Of a stretch of DNA of 30,512 bases, positions 1-9,400 are shown in pieces. Position numbers and translations under genes: made by a program. Each line of letters opens with the position of its first letter. Position 1 is the first letter of the stretch. The DNA comes from DASZKW01 sp035552775. Lineage in GTDB: Bacteria > Actinomycetota > Acidimicrobiia > Acidimicrobiales > Palsa-688. The stretch covers positions 1 through 30,512 of the forward strand of contig DASZKW010000042.1 of the NCBI GenBank assembly GCA_035552775.1, in the 5' to 3' direction. The notes beneath the pieces were generated by a model. That model worked only from the letters and a program-made list of their open reading frames with translations, was not told the DNA's origin and did not search any database.

Positions 1-165
1 CGTTGCCTCTGCGGAGCAGTGTTGTGGGACTTGGCCGAGTAGACCGTCTTGTTGGTCGAGCGGTAGCCCACGGTCAGATCATCGCACCGAGGTGTGACAA
101 CTTCGGGCCTGCGGCCCGAACGGGGCTCTGCCTCCCACGACAGAAGTCGTGGGCTTCCCGCCCCG
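1..165. mobile_element. Possible IS200/IS605-type right-end remnant (two adjacent hairpins)
   Basis: There is no gene here. Two perfect hairpins lie 13 bases apart. The first has 8-bp arms at 102-109 and 113-120 with a 3-base loop. The second has 8-bp arms at 134-141 (CCCACGAC) and 146-153 (GTCGTGGG) with loop AGAA. A short-loop CCCACGAC/GTCGTGGG hairpin next to a GC-rich hairpin resembles the right end, and overlapping guide-RNA scaffold, of many IS200/IS605-family tnpB elements. No TnpB motif can be read in the 100 bases before it, so the transposase, if any, lies outside the window or is lost. The alternative is a double terminator for the kinase operon that ends at 235 and runs leftward; no T-tract supports that. 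Confidence 0.3.
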
Positions 166-234
166 GCCCCATTTCGGTGAGACAGAACGCAGAGCCCGCC
201 GCGGGGCCGACCCCGCGCCCGGCCACGGGTACCG

Positions 235-1836
235 TCAAAACAAGCCGAGGGCGGCGCACACAGCCAGGACCAGGACCACGACCACAGCGGTGGCAAGGCC
301 GACCAGACCGGCCCGTGACCTGGTGGGCGGAGACGCGGTGGCGGTCGTCGCCGGCGTGTTGCTGGCCCGCATCGCCGCAGCCACGGCCATCGGAGTCATG
401 GTCCGCTCGTAGACGCCCTCGGGGGGGACCGGCGGCGGTGACGCCGCCGTCGACGGCTCGGGGGGGACCGGCGGCGGTGACGCCGCCGTCGACGGCTCGG
501 GCCACCCGGCACCCAGGAACGGCCCAGGAGGTGCAGGGATGGGTACTTCGCCGGGGCGGGGCTGGGGAGGCGCTGTCGGCGCGGCGCCGCCCGGCGCCCC
601 GGCATCCGCCCTGGGAGCCGGGGCAGGCGAGGAAGACGGCATCACGACGTTGCGCCGGGCGGCGGCGGGCGCCACCACCGACGGTCCCCGGTCCGGCCCC
701 GCCGGCTCAGATGCACCGCCGAGCGCACGCTCGTGGCCGCCTGCCGGCGCAGGCCCCGGTCGAGAGGCGCGCGCCGGTTCATGGCGGGGCTCGCTCCCGG
801 GCTCATGGCCGGGCTCGCTCGCCGGGTCGTTGGTAGCGGAACCGGCGGCTACCCGTCCCGCGTGGCCCACCTCTGCTGCCGGCAGGAGGGCTGCGTCGCC
901 CCACACCGCGTAGGCCGTCGGCGCCCACCCGCTCGCCTGCTCCACGCCTCGGAGGGCGTCGCCGAAAGCGCTTGCCGTCGGGGGACGTTCCTCGGGGCGT
1001 TTGGCCAGCGCGTCGGTGAGCAACTCCGACAGGCTGAGCGGGACGTTGTCGAGGCGCAGGGGGACGGCAGGGTCACGCAGGATGCGCAAGATCACCGCGG
1101 CCGGCGCCTCACCGTCGAACGCCGAGAACGGTGCCTCGCCGGAAATGAGCTGGTAGAGGGTCGATGCCAGCCCGTACACGTCGGTGGCCGGTGAGAGACG
1201 CTGACCCTCGAGCACCTCCGGTGCGGCATGCAGGGTCGTGAAGCCGAAGAGACCTTCCGTCGACTGGGCCGACGCCTGGAGGGCGGCCAGGCCGAAGTCG
1301 GCCAGAACGGGCTTGCCGTAGTCTGTGATCAAGACGTTCTGCGGTTTCATGTCGCGATGCAGAAGTCCGGCCCGGTGCGCCGTCTCCAAGGCGCCTGCGA
1401 TCTTGATCCCTATTGCCACCGCCTCGCGCGGATCGAGCGGCCCTGACCGCCTGACTCGGTCCGCTGTCGACTCCCGGCATAGCTCGAGGACCAGGACCGG
1501 GCGCTCGTCAGCCGTGGTGAGCGTGCGATAGAGGGTCACGATGTTCGGGTGGGAGCTGACGGCACCCAGCGACTTGACCTCGCGATCGAAGGCCTCCATC
1601 ACCCGCGACGCGCGGGCCGAGACCTTGAGCAGCTTGAGGGCCACGGGTCGCCCCGTTGCCACCTCGGTGGCCCGGTAGACGGCGGCGAAGGCTCCGCTAC
1701 CGATCTCGGTGACAGAGGCGTAGCCGGGGAAGGCGACGCTCGGGTCAGGCTGGCCGGCGCCCTTGGAGAAGGGGGAGAAGGGGGCGAAGGGGGGGAAGGG
1801 AAGGTGTCGGCGCACCGTGGGCGAAATCCTAACCAC
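235..1836 (-). CDS. Membrane-anchored serine/threonine protein kinase (PknB type)
   Basis: This is a Hanks-type kinase of 533 aa. The kinase domain covers roughly residues 40-300. It has a glycine loop (IGSGAFAAVY), the ATP-binding lysine in VALKLLK, the catalytic HRDMKPQN near residue 160, DFG near 180 and the APE motif, so it should be active. A Pro/Ala/Ser-rich linker of about 200 residues follows, containing a perfect 39-bp duplication, and then one C-terminal membrane helix (about 505-532) with almost no outside domain. No PASTA or other sensor domain is present. It is the last gene of the operon. Its GTG start overlaps the end of the upstream gene by 8 bases, which suggests translational coupling; an in-frame GTG a few codons later is possible. 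Family assignment is firm; its substrates are unknown, but neighbouring operon products are reasonable candidates. Confidence 0.9.
   Translation of the reverse strand: MVRISPTVRRHLPFPPFAPFSPFSKGAGQPDPSVAFPGYASVTEIGSGAFAAVYRATEVATGRPVALKLLKVSARASRVMEAFDREVKSLGAVSSHPNIVTLYRTLTTADERPVLVLELCRESTADRVRRSGPLDPREAVAIGIKIAGALETAHRAGLLHRDMKPQNVLITDYGKPVLADFGLAALQASAQSTEGLFGFTTLHAAPEVLEGQRLSPATDVYGLASTLYQLISGEAPFSAFDGEAPAAVILRILRDPAVPLRLDNVPLSLSELLTDALAKRPEERPPTASAFGDALRGVEQASGWAPTAYAVWGDAALLPAAEVGHAGRVAAGSATNDPASEPGHEPGSEPRHEPARASRPGPAPAGGHERALGGASEPAGPDRGPSVVAPAAARRNVVMPSSSPAPAPRADAGAPGGAAPTAPPQPRPGEVPIPAPPGPFLGAGWPEPSTAASPPPVPPEPSTAASPPPVPPEGVYERTMTPMAVAAAMRASNTPATTATASPPTRSRAGLVGLATAVVVVLVLAVCAALGLF
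418..501. repeat. 39-bp tandem duplication in the kinase linker
   Basis: Two perfect 39-bp copies (418-456 and 457-495) plus a few further matching bases. The period is a multiple of three, so the reading frame is kept. It doubles a 13-residue Pro/Ser-rich unit (core PEPSTAASPPPVP) in the region between the kinase domain and the membrane helix. Confidence 0.9.
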
Positions 1837-4246
1837 GCCGCCCTGAAGCGGCGCGACGGCGGGAGCGGTTCCGGGGGCGCCGGCTGGTCGGGCGCGCCGG
1901 GTGGCGGCCGACGACGAGAGCGGCGCGGAGGCGTTGGGGGCGCGACAGCCGGGTCCTCAGCTGCCGGTTCACGCGCATTGACGTCCGCCACGCGGTCTCT
2001 GCTGCGGCGCCGTCGACGCCGGAGTGAGTCGAGCAGACCGCCCGATCCGCCAGGTTTCCCACCGCTCGGACAGGCTCCGCCATCTCGGGACCATACGAAC
2101 GGCCGGCCAGCTCGGCGACCTCGCCCGTCGTGGCGGCAGGGCCGGGCTCGATGCCGTAACGGGCCAGGCCGTCGAGCAACTCCAGCCAGGCGCCGACGGC
2201 GGCAGCGCCGGCAGCACCACGGCGGCGCCCGAACCGGCGTAGGGAGCGACGGACGACGACCAGCGCGAGGACGGCACCGCACAGGGCCAAGAGGCCAACG
2301 AGCACGCCACCGACGGCCCACAGGGGCGAGAGGTGACCCTGGTGGGGGATGCGGACAGGGGTGGACGGCGCCAGGGCATGGCCGCCCCGCCCGTTACTCG
2401 GCAGCGCGTTGGCCTGCGGGGGGGCGACGGTGGCTGTGGTCTGCGCACCGGCGACGGGAGGGATGCTACGGGCGGTGGTTGTCTGTGCCGGCGTCGGATC
2501 GGCGACGACCCAGCCCTCACCGGCAACCGCAACCTCGGTCCAGGTCCACCCCTGCCGATTGGTTACCTGGTAGGAGCCGGGTGGCACAGCCCCTGTGGCT
2601 TCGCTGTTGACGCCCGCCGCGCCCGGCGCGTGGATGCGAAACCCCGTCACCAGGCGCGCCTGTACCCCGAGCGCCCTCGCCACCGCCACGAAGAGAATGG
2701 CGAACTGCTCGGGTGTGGCTTGCCGGGCGACGGTCGTGGCATCGATCACTTCGGCGAGCGAGGTCCCACCGCGCGACTCCCGCCCGCTGGCGTCGCGCCC
2801 GCTAGGCGCGGCCGCAGGATCGATGCGCCGGTCGGTGCGCGAGATGGCGGCGAGGGCCGCCTGCAGGAACTGGACGGTCGGGGAGGGGCGGAGCCCGGTC
2901 AGCCTGCCCAGGTATTGAAGCGTCCCGGTCAGATCGGCGTCGGCGTTGGCCGGGAGTTGGCTGTCGATCCCACTTTCGACGGGCGCCACGCCTGAGGCGG
3001 GCGGTAGCTGTGACAAAGTGTCGGTGGCGACCCTCGAGGTGACCGAGTAGGCGGCTCCGGCTCTCACCGGTCCTACCGGAGCCACCATCCCGCTACTGGG
3101 GTCTTCGTCGAGGGTCAGCCCCTGCACCTCGACGGGCCGATCTATGTAGGGGACGAATGGCAGGGAGGGACCCAGCGGCTGGCGCACGACGTAGCGCTGC
3201 CGTACCGTCGGTCCGAGCGTCGAAGGGATGCCGGCTGGTGGCGGGGGCACCCGTCCCCCGGTGGGTTCGAAGGTCCGGTCGAAGCTCCAGGTGTCGCCGT
3301 CATAGTGGTCGAGGGTGGCGACCGCGACATAGCCGGACGACGCTTCGGCGGTGCGGACGCTGAACATGGTCGTGGCGGGCGCAGTCGGGTCGTCGTCGCG
3401 CAGGGCGGCGATGGCCTCGACGGGACTGATGGTCAGCGCCGTGGCCGTGGCCGGACGCCGGGACAGGGACGTCCCCGCCTTACCCAGCCCTGGCAGTCCG
3501 GGCACGACGAGCCACGCCGCCACCGCGACCAGGGAGGCGAACGCCGCCCCCCCGAGCGCTCCACGCGGCAGGCGCCCGCCCGGGCCAGGGCCACCGGTCA
3601 TCCCGTCGCCTGACCGAGGGTCCGCCGTCGCGCTCGCCGCCGGTTCGACGACGGCCCGGGGACGGTCCGCTTGCTCGAGCTCGCGGCGGGTGACGGCCAG
3701 GGCGGCCAGGAGGGCCAGGAGGACGGCCCCGGCCCCGGCGCCGGTACCGGGTGCTCCCGACGATACGGCGTAGGCGGCCACATAGGCGGCGACGGGCACG
3801 GCGAGGACGGCCCCGGTGCGGGCCGAGCGGCACAGCAACTCGCCTGTCGCGGCCCCCGCCACCCAACACACCAGCACCGCCGGCACCACCAGTGACCGGG
3901 GGCTGATCAGCGGGAGGGTATCGGTGAGCAGGTGACTGGGGCCCCGCGCCGCTCCTTGCACCAGCGCGGACGCATCATGGGACACACCGACGACCAGGAG
4001 CACGACCAACGCCGCCAGCGAGCAGCCATAGGAGACGAGCGGCGACCGCCGCCACCACACGGCGACGGCGACGGCCACGAGGACCGAAGCGCCGGCAGCG
4101 ACGGCGAGCAATGGCGCCAAGGCGCCCAGGCGATAGGCGCGCAGCCACGGGGTGGCGGCGACGAATGTCGCAGCTGCCGCCTCGGCTGCGACCAGAGCCC
4201 AGACCAGCGGGCGTTTCGCCAGCGGACGTTGCTCGGCGTCAGTCAC
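1829..4246 (-). CDS. TgpA-like membrane protein with degenerate transglutaminase core (DUF3488 type)
   Basis: The protein is about 805 aa. The N-terminal third has several hydrophobic helices, then comes a large extracytoplasmic region with a transglutaminase-like core at about residues 500-585, one more membrane helix (about 640-665) and a cytoplasmic tail resembling DUF4129. Active members of this superfamily carry Cys (in a C-E-Q-F-A context), His (in H-A-W) and Asp. Here the Cys position is Pro512 (TPEQFA), the His position is Trp567 (GWTWTEV), and only the Asp of DPTP remains, so the fold appears kept but not the catalysis. I chose the GTG at 4246 because it forms a GTGA overlap with the upstream stop and has GGGAGG a few bases before it; the frame stays open upstream to 4300. 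MoxR, DUF58 and TgpA-like genes commonly occur together. Confidence 0.87.
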   Translation of the reverse strand: MTDAEQRPLAKRPLVWALVAAEAAAATFVAATPWLRAYRLGALAPLLAVAAGASVLVAVAVAVWWRRSPLVSYGCSLAALVVLLVVGVSHDASALVQGAARGPSHLLTDTLPLISPRSLVVPAVLVCWVAGAATGELLCRSARTGAVLAVPVAAYVAAYAVSSGAPGTGAGAGAVLLALLAALAVTRRELEQADRPRAVVEPAASATADPRSGDGMTGGPGPGGRLPRGALGGAAFASLVAVAAWLVVPGLPGLGKAGTSLSRRPATATALTISPVEAIAALRDDDPTAPATTMFSVRTAEASSGYVAVATLDHYDGDTWSFDRTFEPTGGRVPPPPAGIPSTLGPTVRQRYVVRQPLGPSLPFVPYIDRPVEVQGLTLDEDPSSGMVAPVGPVRAGAAYSVTSRVATDTLSQLPPASGVAPVESGIDSQLPANADADLTGTLQYLGRLTGLRPSPTVQFLQAALAAISRTDRRIDPAAAPSGRDASGRESRGGTSLAEVIDATTVARQATPEQFAILFVAVARALGVQARLVTGFRIHAPGAAGVNSEATGAVPPGSYQVTNRQGWTWTEVAVAGEGWVVADPTPAQTTTARSIPPVAGAQTTATVAPPQANALPSNGRGGHALAPSTPVRIPHQGHLSPLWAVGGVLVGLLALCGAVLALVVVRRSLRRFGRRRGAAGAAAVGAWLELLDGLARYGIEPGPAATTGEVAELAGRSYGPEMAEPVRAVGNLADRAVCSTHSGVDGAAAETAWRTSMRVNRQLRTRLSRPQRLRAALVVGRHPARPTSRRPRNRSRRRAASGRRG

Positions 4247-5379
4247 CGGCTCGCCTCCCGCTGCCAGGCCCGGGCCAGGTCGTCGGCGGTGGTCGCGCAC
4301 AGCACGCTGACGCCGGGAAAAGTCGGCCGCAAGCCGGCGGCGGGGACGATCGAAGCTACCGCCAGACGGTCGAAACGGCGCCGCAGCGCAGCGATGGTGG
4401 GCAGGCTGTCGGGGTCGAGGCGGCCGGTGACGACCACCAGTGCGGTGCCGCCGCGGTCACGCCGCAGCAGCAGGAGCTCGGCGGCCAGTGATCCGGCGGC
4501 TTCGGGGACCACATGGGTCAGGTGATCGACGATCGGCCGGGGGTCGCGCTGGGAGGGACCACCGAGGCGTTGACCGGTGGTGGTCCGGAGCTGCACCGGC
4601 GCCTTGCCCACCGACATCGACGACACGAGCGAGGCGGCCACGTCGATCGCGGTCTCGAACGTCTCGTCGGAATACACCGCGGGGCGCAGGTCGACGAGCA
4701 CCACGGTGTAGGGCTGAGCCGTGTCGACGTTGTGGCGGACCATGAGGGTGCCGGTGCGCGCCGTCGAAGCCCAGTGGACGCTGCGCAGGTCGTCGCCTGC
4801 GTGATACTCGCGGATCCGGTGAAAGGTGATGTTGCCTTGGGGGGAAGTGTCGCTCGATGGGCCTTCGAGGTTGCGCGACGTCCCCGACGCAAGGGGAGCC
4901 AGGACGAGCAGGCGGGGGTGCACGGCAATGGTCTGGGTCCGGCCCAGGCGCCGCACGGTACGGCACAGCCCGAACGGATCGGCGCGTACGACTTCGACGG
5001 GGCCGACTTCGAACTCGCCCCGGCGGGAGGTAGGCAGACGGTAGGTGCGCACGGCGGCCTCTCCCCGCCGTAGGCGGGGAAGGGTGAGGCGGATGGCCAC
5101 GTCACCGAGGCGCTGTTCGACGACCAGCGCCGGCAGCGTCCGCCGGGAGAGGTTGGCCACATGCACCAGGGCGATGGCGGGGGAGCCCTTTTGAACCCTC
5201 GCCGGTTCGACCTGGCGCTCGATGCTGATCCGGGGTCGGCGCGAGACGTAGCCGACCGATGCTGCCACCAGGACCACCATGCCGAGGCCGAGTGTCGCGA
5301 CCGGCGCCCAACCGGCCACCCACCCCCCGGCCGCGAGCATGACGCCGACCATCGCGGCGCCGACGCCCAGGCGGGTCAT
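4243..5379 (-). CDS. DUF58 domain protein
   Basis: This 378-aa protein has two N-terminal membrane helices (about residues 7-45), a beta-rich middle and the DUF58 signature REYHAGDDLRSVHW near residues 192-206, followed by ASTARTGTLMVR. The C-terminal half has a von Willebrand A-like pattern (VVLVDLRP, then TALVVVTGRLD). DUF58 proteins are typical partners of MoxR ATPases and are thought to act with them in assembly or activation of envelope or secreted complexes; the molecular role is not settled. It lies between moxR and the TgpA-like gene, sharing 4 bases (GTGA) with the latter. The gap to moxR (75 bases) is unusual in this compact operon and is filled by a 15-bp tandem repeat. Confidence 0.9.
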   Translation of the reverse strand: MTRLGVGAAMVGVMLAAGGWVAGWAPVATLGLGMVVLVAASVGYVSRRPRISIERQVEPARVQKGSPAIALVHVANLSRRTLPALVVEQRLGDVAIRLTLPRLRRGEAAVRTYRLPTSRRGEFEVGPVEVVRADPFGLCRTVRRLGRTQTIAVHPRLLVLAPLASGTSRNLEGPSSDTSPQGNITFHRIREYHAGDDLRSVHWASTARTGTLMVRHNVDTAQPYTVVLVDLRPAVYSDETFETAIDVAASLVSSMSVGKAPVQLRTTTGQRLGGPSQRDPRPIVDHLTHVVPEAAGSLAAELLLLRRDRGGTALVVVTGRLDPDSLPTIAALRRRFDRLAVASIVPAAGLRPTFPGVSVLCATTADDLARAWQREASR

Positions 5380-5405
5380 TGCCGTGCGGGGGCCGGCCCG
5401 GCGGC

Positions 5406-5467
5406 GTTCAACGCAGCGGGGTTCAACACAGCGGGGTTCAACGCAGTGGGGTCTTCAACGCAGCAGG
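5406..5467. repeat. 15-bp tandem repeat between moxR and the DUF58 gene
   Basis: Three copies of a 15-base unit (consensus GTTCAACGCAGCGGG on the plus strand) occupy 5406-5450. A fourth imperfect copy with two extra bases extends to 5467 and includes the moxR stop codon at 5455-5457. The copies differ by one base each. The period is a multiple of three and the copies start at the 3' end of moxR, so they may be a duplicated gene end. Confidence 0.85.
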
Positions 5468-6411
5468 GTTCGCGGCACGGCCACGCCCTGCAGGGCCCGG
5501 GCGACGACGTCGGCTGTGGTGCGCCCCTGCACCTCGGCGTCGGGTTTGAGGATGATGCGGTGGGCGAGTGTCGGCTGGGCCAACGCCTTGACGTCGTCAG
5601 GTGTGACGAAGTCACGCCCTGACGCGGCCGCGGTCACCCGGGCGGCGCGCAGCAGGGCCAGACCGCCGCGCGGCGAGACCCCCAGGCGAGCTTCGGGGGC
5701 CGAACGAGTGTGCTTGCAGATGGAGACGATGTAGCCCTCGATCGCCGGCCCCACCTCGACGGACCGCTTCACCTGCTCGATCATGTCCGAGAGCTCGGGG
5801 CCTGTCATGACCGGCCCGAGGTCCGCCACAGTGGCCCTGTCCTTCTCAGCCCGAAGTATCTGGGCTTCGGCTTCGGGGCCTGGGTAGCCGATACTGAGGC
5901 GCATGAGGAACCTGTCGAGCTGGGCCTCGGGCAGCGTATAGGTACCCTCGAGGTCGATGGGGTTTTGCGTCGCCACCACTATGAAAGGGCGCGGTACCTG
6001 ATAGACGGTGGCGTCGGTGGTTACCGTGCGCTCCTCCATCACCTCGAGCAGGGCCGACTGGGTCTTGGGCGAGGCGCGGTTGATCTCGTCGCCCAGGACG
6101 ATGTTGGCGAAAACGGGGCCCGGTCGGAACGAGAACGTCGCGGTTGTCTGGTCGAACACCGAGACGCCCGTGACGTCGGATGGCAGCAGGTCGGGAGTGA
6201 ACTGGATCCGGTTCCACACGAGCGACACGGATGCGGCGATGGCGCGCGCGAGGGTGGTCTTGCCGACCCCGGGGACGTCCTCGATGAGAAGGTGGCCCTC
6301 GGCCAGCACGCAGGTGATGGCGGCGCGCACTACGGCGTCCTTGCCCTGGATGACGCGCGCCACGTTGCCGGCCAACTGGTCGAAACGGGTAACGAACGAG
6401 CTCTGGCTCAC
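5455..6411 (-). CDS. MoxR-family AAA+ ATPase
   Basis: This is a 318-aa cytoplasmic AAA+ ATPase of the MoxR group. Walker A is DVPGVGKTT with Lys51, Walker B is VLGDEINRA (about 104-112) followed by QSALLEVMEER, and sensor 1 is VVATQNP. The C-terminal AAA lid is present (RLGVSPRGG, then FVTPDDVKALA). Length and motif order are those of a complete member. MoxR ATPases act as chaperone-like factors for metal insertion or complex assembly, usually with DUF58 or VWA partners such as the next gene. The GTG start overlaps the stop of the upstream FnIII gene by 4 bases (GTGA), which implies coupled translation. Confidence 0.95.
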   Translation of the reverse strand: MSQSSFVTRFDQLAGNVARVIQGKDAVVRAAITCVLAEGHLLIEDVPGVGKTTLARAIAASVSLVWNRIQFTPDLLPSDVTGVSVFDQTTATFSFRPGPVFANIVLGDEINRASPKTQSALLEVMEERTVTTDATVYQVPRPFIVVATQNPIDLEGTYTLPEAQLDRFLMRLSIGYPGPEAEAQILRAEKDRATVADLGPVMTGPELSDMIEQVKRSVEVGPAIEGYIVSICKHTRSAPEARLGVSPRGGLALLRAARVTAAASGRDFVTPDDVKALAQPTLAHRIILKPDAEVQGRTTADVVARALQGVAVPRTLLR

Positions 6412-9400
6412 CTGGTGTCGTCCCTCCTGCGCTTCCGGGTGCGCCCGCAGAGGCGCCCGGTGACCAGGGCCAGCGCGCTGGCAGCCATGATGACATCCAC
6501 CACGGGCCGGCCGCTGCCGCCCCCACCGGCCAGCGGGGTCGAGGCGCCAGCCAGGGCCGTGGATGGGCTGGACAGCCCGACGGCCCCCGTGGTCGGTGCC
6601 GTCGTCACACTGGTGGTAGTCGGCGCCAATGTGGTGGTGGTCGTGGTAGCCGTGGTGGTGGTCGTCGGTGCGATCGTGGTGGTGGTGGTGGTCGTCGGCG
6701 GCGTGCTCGAGTTGACGACATCGAAGCTGATCTGGGTGCCGAGGTAGGTGTAGGAGACGGTGACGGTGACCGGTGAGGGGAGGATCGCGCTGTCACACCC
6801 GCTGAGGTCCAGCGTCACCGGCACCTGCGGGGCGCCGGCGCTGCTCTGGGAGACCCCGGTGCAGCTCGGCGGGCTGCTTACCACTATGGCCCAGTTGACG
6901 CCTTCGCCCAGGGTCTGGCCGTTCACCACCGCGCTCAGCTGCAGGAGCCCGGGAAATCCGTAGGTGACGGTGAAAGTGTTCTGGTCGACCAGGGTCCCTA
7001 CCGAGAACCCGGCGCTGAGAGCACGGGAGGCCACCCCATAGTCCCTGGTGGACGTCTCGGTCAGGCTGAGCGTGAGATTGCAGTTGCCGCCCAGCTTGGT
7101 CAGGTCGATAGGCAGGGACAGGTGACCGGTGGGATCGAGGACCCCCCCTTCGGGTATCCCGACCGAACCGCAGGTCAGCTGGCCCGCGGCCGCCAGCGAG
7201 ACGGGCGGGACGCCGGTGAACGAGGCGATGACGTTGCCGGCGTTGGGGTTAGCTGGGTCCACATTCGCCGCCGCCCGGAGGGCCAGGGTGGCCGGCCACG
7301 GCAGGGTCCGGGTGAAAGGCTGTCCGGTTACCGTCACCGACGCCTGCGGTTGGTCGCGCGGCGCCACCGTGACGGTCGGCTGGTAAGAGCGTCCGGGCGC
7401 CAGGCCGGTGATCGTGGCGGTGGTCGCTGTGGTCGGCCCGACAGTGGCCGTACCCACCTGGTAGGTGAACTCGGTTGCGGCGCTGCCGTAGGCCTGGACG
7501 GGGTCCTCGTCGGCGCTCACTTCGACAGTGGCGGCCACCGTGGCACCGGAGGGGACGGCGGACGCCTTCACGCTTATATGCGACGGGTCGGGAGGCCGCC
7601 ACGACTCTGCGCAGCTGCGGTCCCGGGTCGGGTCACCGCTGATCCCCGAAGCGGTCACCCCGTGCACGCTAAAGCTCAGGGACGCACCCAGCAGGTCGCC
7701 CGCAGGCACGACCACGCTGGTCTGGGACCCGGTGACCTGTACCGAAGGCGGTGTGCCGACGAAGCTGCCGCACGTGGTCGCGGTCACCACCCACGCGTCC
7801 GCCGGCACATAGCAGTCGGCCGCAGTACAGGGCACCCACGACACGATCCAGTTGCCATTTCCGTCCGAGGTGGTGGTGACCGATACCGGGGGGTCGGGCC
7901 CGGTTGCGGTGGTGGTGAAGTCCACCGGCGCCGACGGCGTGGACTGGTTGCGGATGTATGCCGTCACCGTCACCTGGTAGATGTCATTGGGGCGCAGGCC
8001 GGCGAAGCCGTACTGGAGCTGGCCGCTCTCGGCCCGTACCGGTTGGGCAGGTTGCGGGCCCTGAAGGGCCCGAACCCGGACCGCCCACGAGTCCGGCTCG
8101 CAGTCCTGCTCGTCGAGGAGCGGGTACGACCACGAGACGAGCACCGAGTGCGCCGATGGGATGGCCGAGGTGATCTGGGGGGCGCGCGGTGTCTGGGTGG
8201 TGTCGGCACAAACCACCTGTGCGCTGACCTGGGGAGCGGCAGCGGGTGGGCTCACGGGCGGCACCGTGGTGGCGGCACCGTGGCCGGGGGTGGTCTTGGG
8301 CTTGCCCGGACCCCCCGTCGCCCCGGACGCGACCGCGAGCGCGCCGGTGGCGCTGATAGTCACCGCCGTGGACTTGTCGAACGTGGTCGGTGGGTGGCTG
8401 CCGTCGGTGAACACGACGACACCGAGCAGGCTGTCGGGGTTGTCGAAGATGACCCTCGGGCCGTCCGCCACGACCTGGGTGGACGCGAAGCTGGCACGCT
8501 CGGAGGGGCTGTCGCGGGGATAGCGGGCCTCGCCGGCCACCGTCGCCACCGCCCCACTTGCGGTGTCGATCGACCACAGCGCCGGCTGGGGCGCGCTGGT
8601 GGGCGACGCAGTGTTGCGGGCCATCGTGTAGATGCGGCCGGCTGACAGGGCTGGGGTAGCGAGGGGGGCGCCGGCGGGGACGCCGACCAGGACGTGAGGC
8701 CCGCTGACACGGCCGGCGGGGTCAACCCCGAAGAGGGACCAGGCCGAGTGGGTCTGGGCCACGAACCACACCGAACCGTGGGCGCCGCTCACGGGAAGGA
8801 TGGCGGTCGCGTCCTGGGTGGCGGGAACCGCGACGTCGCGGTGCGCGCCGGCGCGGGTGGCGGGCGGGTACAGGCGCACGAGCCCCGGCGTGGCCAGGGC
8901 CACCTCGGCTGGCGCCGCGCTCGAGGTGACTCCGATGGCCGGGGCCGCTTCGAGGGCGGCCGGCGCGCCGGGCCGCCCCGCGGCGCCGCGGTTTTCCGCG
9001 GTGAGACCATCGGGCCCGGCCGGGTTGGGCCGCAGCTCGACGACGGAGCTCTGCGTGCCGGTGGCCACGAGGGCGTACAGGTCACCGCCCGCGGCTGCCT
9101 CGGCGCCGGGGCGGCCCGCTACGGAGCCGGCCAGGGTGGCGAACCCCCGCGGTGCGACGGTGACGGGCGACCCTCGTTGGGGACCCGTGCCCGGGACCGG
9201 CCCGGCTTGGGCCGCGGCGGCCACCGTGTCCGCCCCGACCAGCGACACGGTGGCGTGGGGCGCCTGTCGCACTATGTACGCGGAGTCCCCGTCGGCGATC
9301 CCGGTGGCGCCCGTAATGCCGGCCGGCGACCCGAGACCCACCCCGCCGCCGGTGCGCTCGAGGACGAAGTTGTCCTTACCGAGGAGGTTGAAGCTGCCCG

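Noticed and set aside
3..836. Long plus-strand frame across the kinase 3' end
   Set aside because: It is antisense to the well-supported kinase, is Arg/Pro/Gly-rich with no domain, and such frames are expected in GC-rich DNA.
5161..5622. Pentapeptide-repeat-like plus-strand frame (FNAAG/FNTAG units)
   Set aside because: The apparent repeats are only the translated 15-bp intergenic repeat, and the rest is antisense to DUF58 and moxR.
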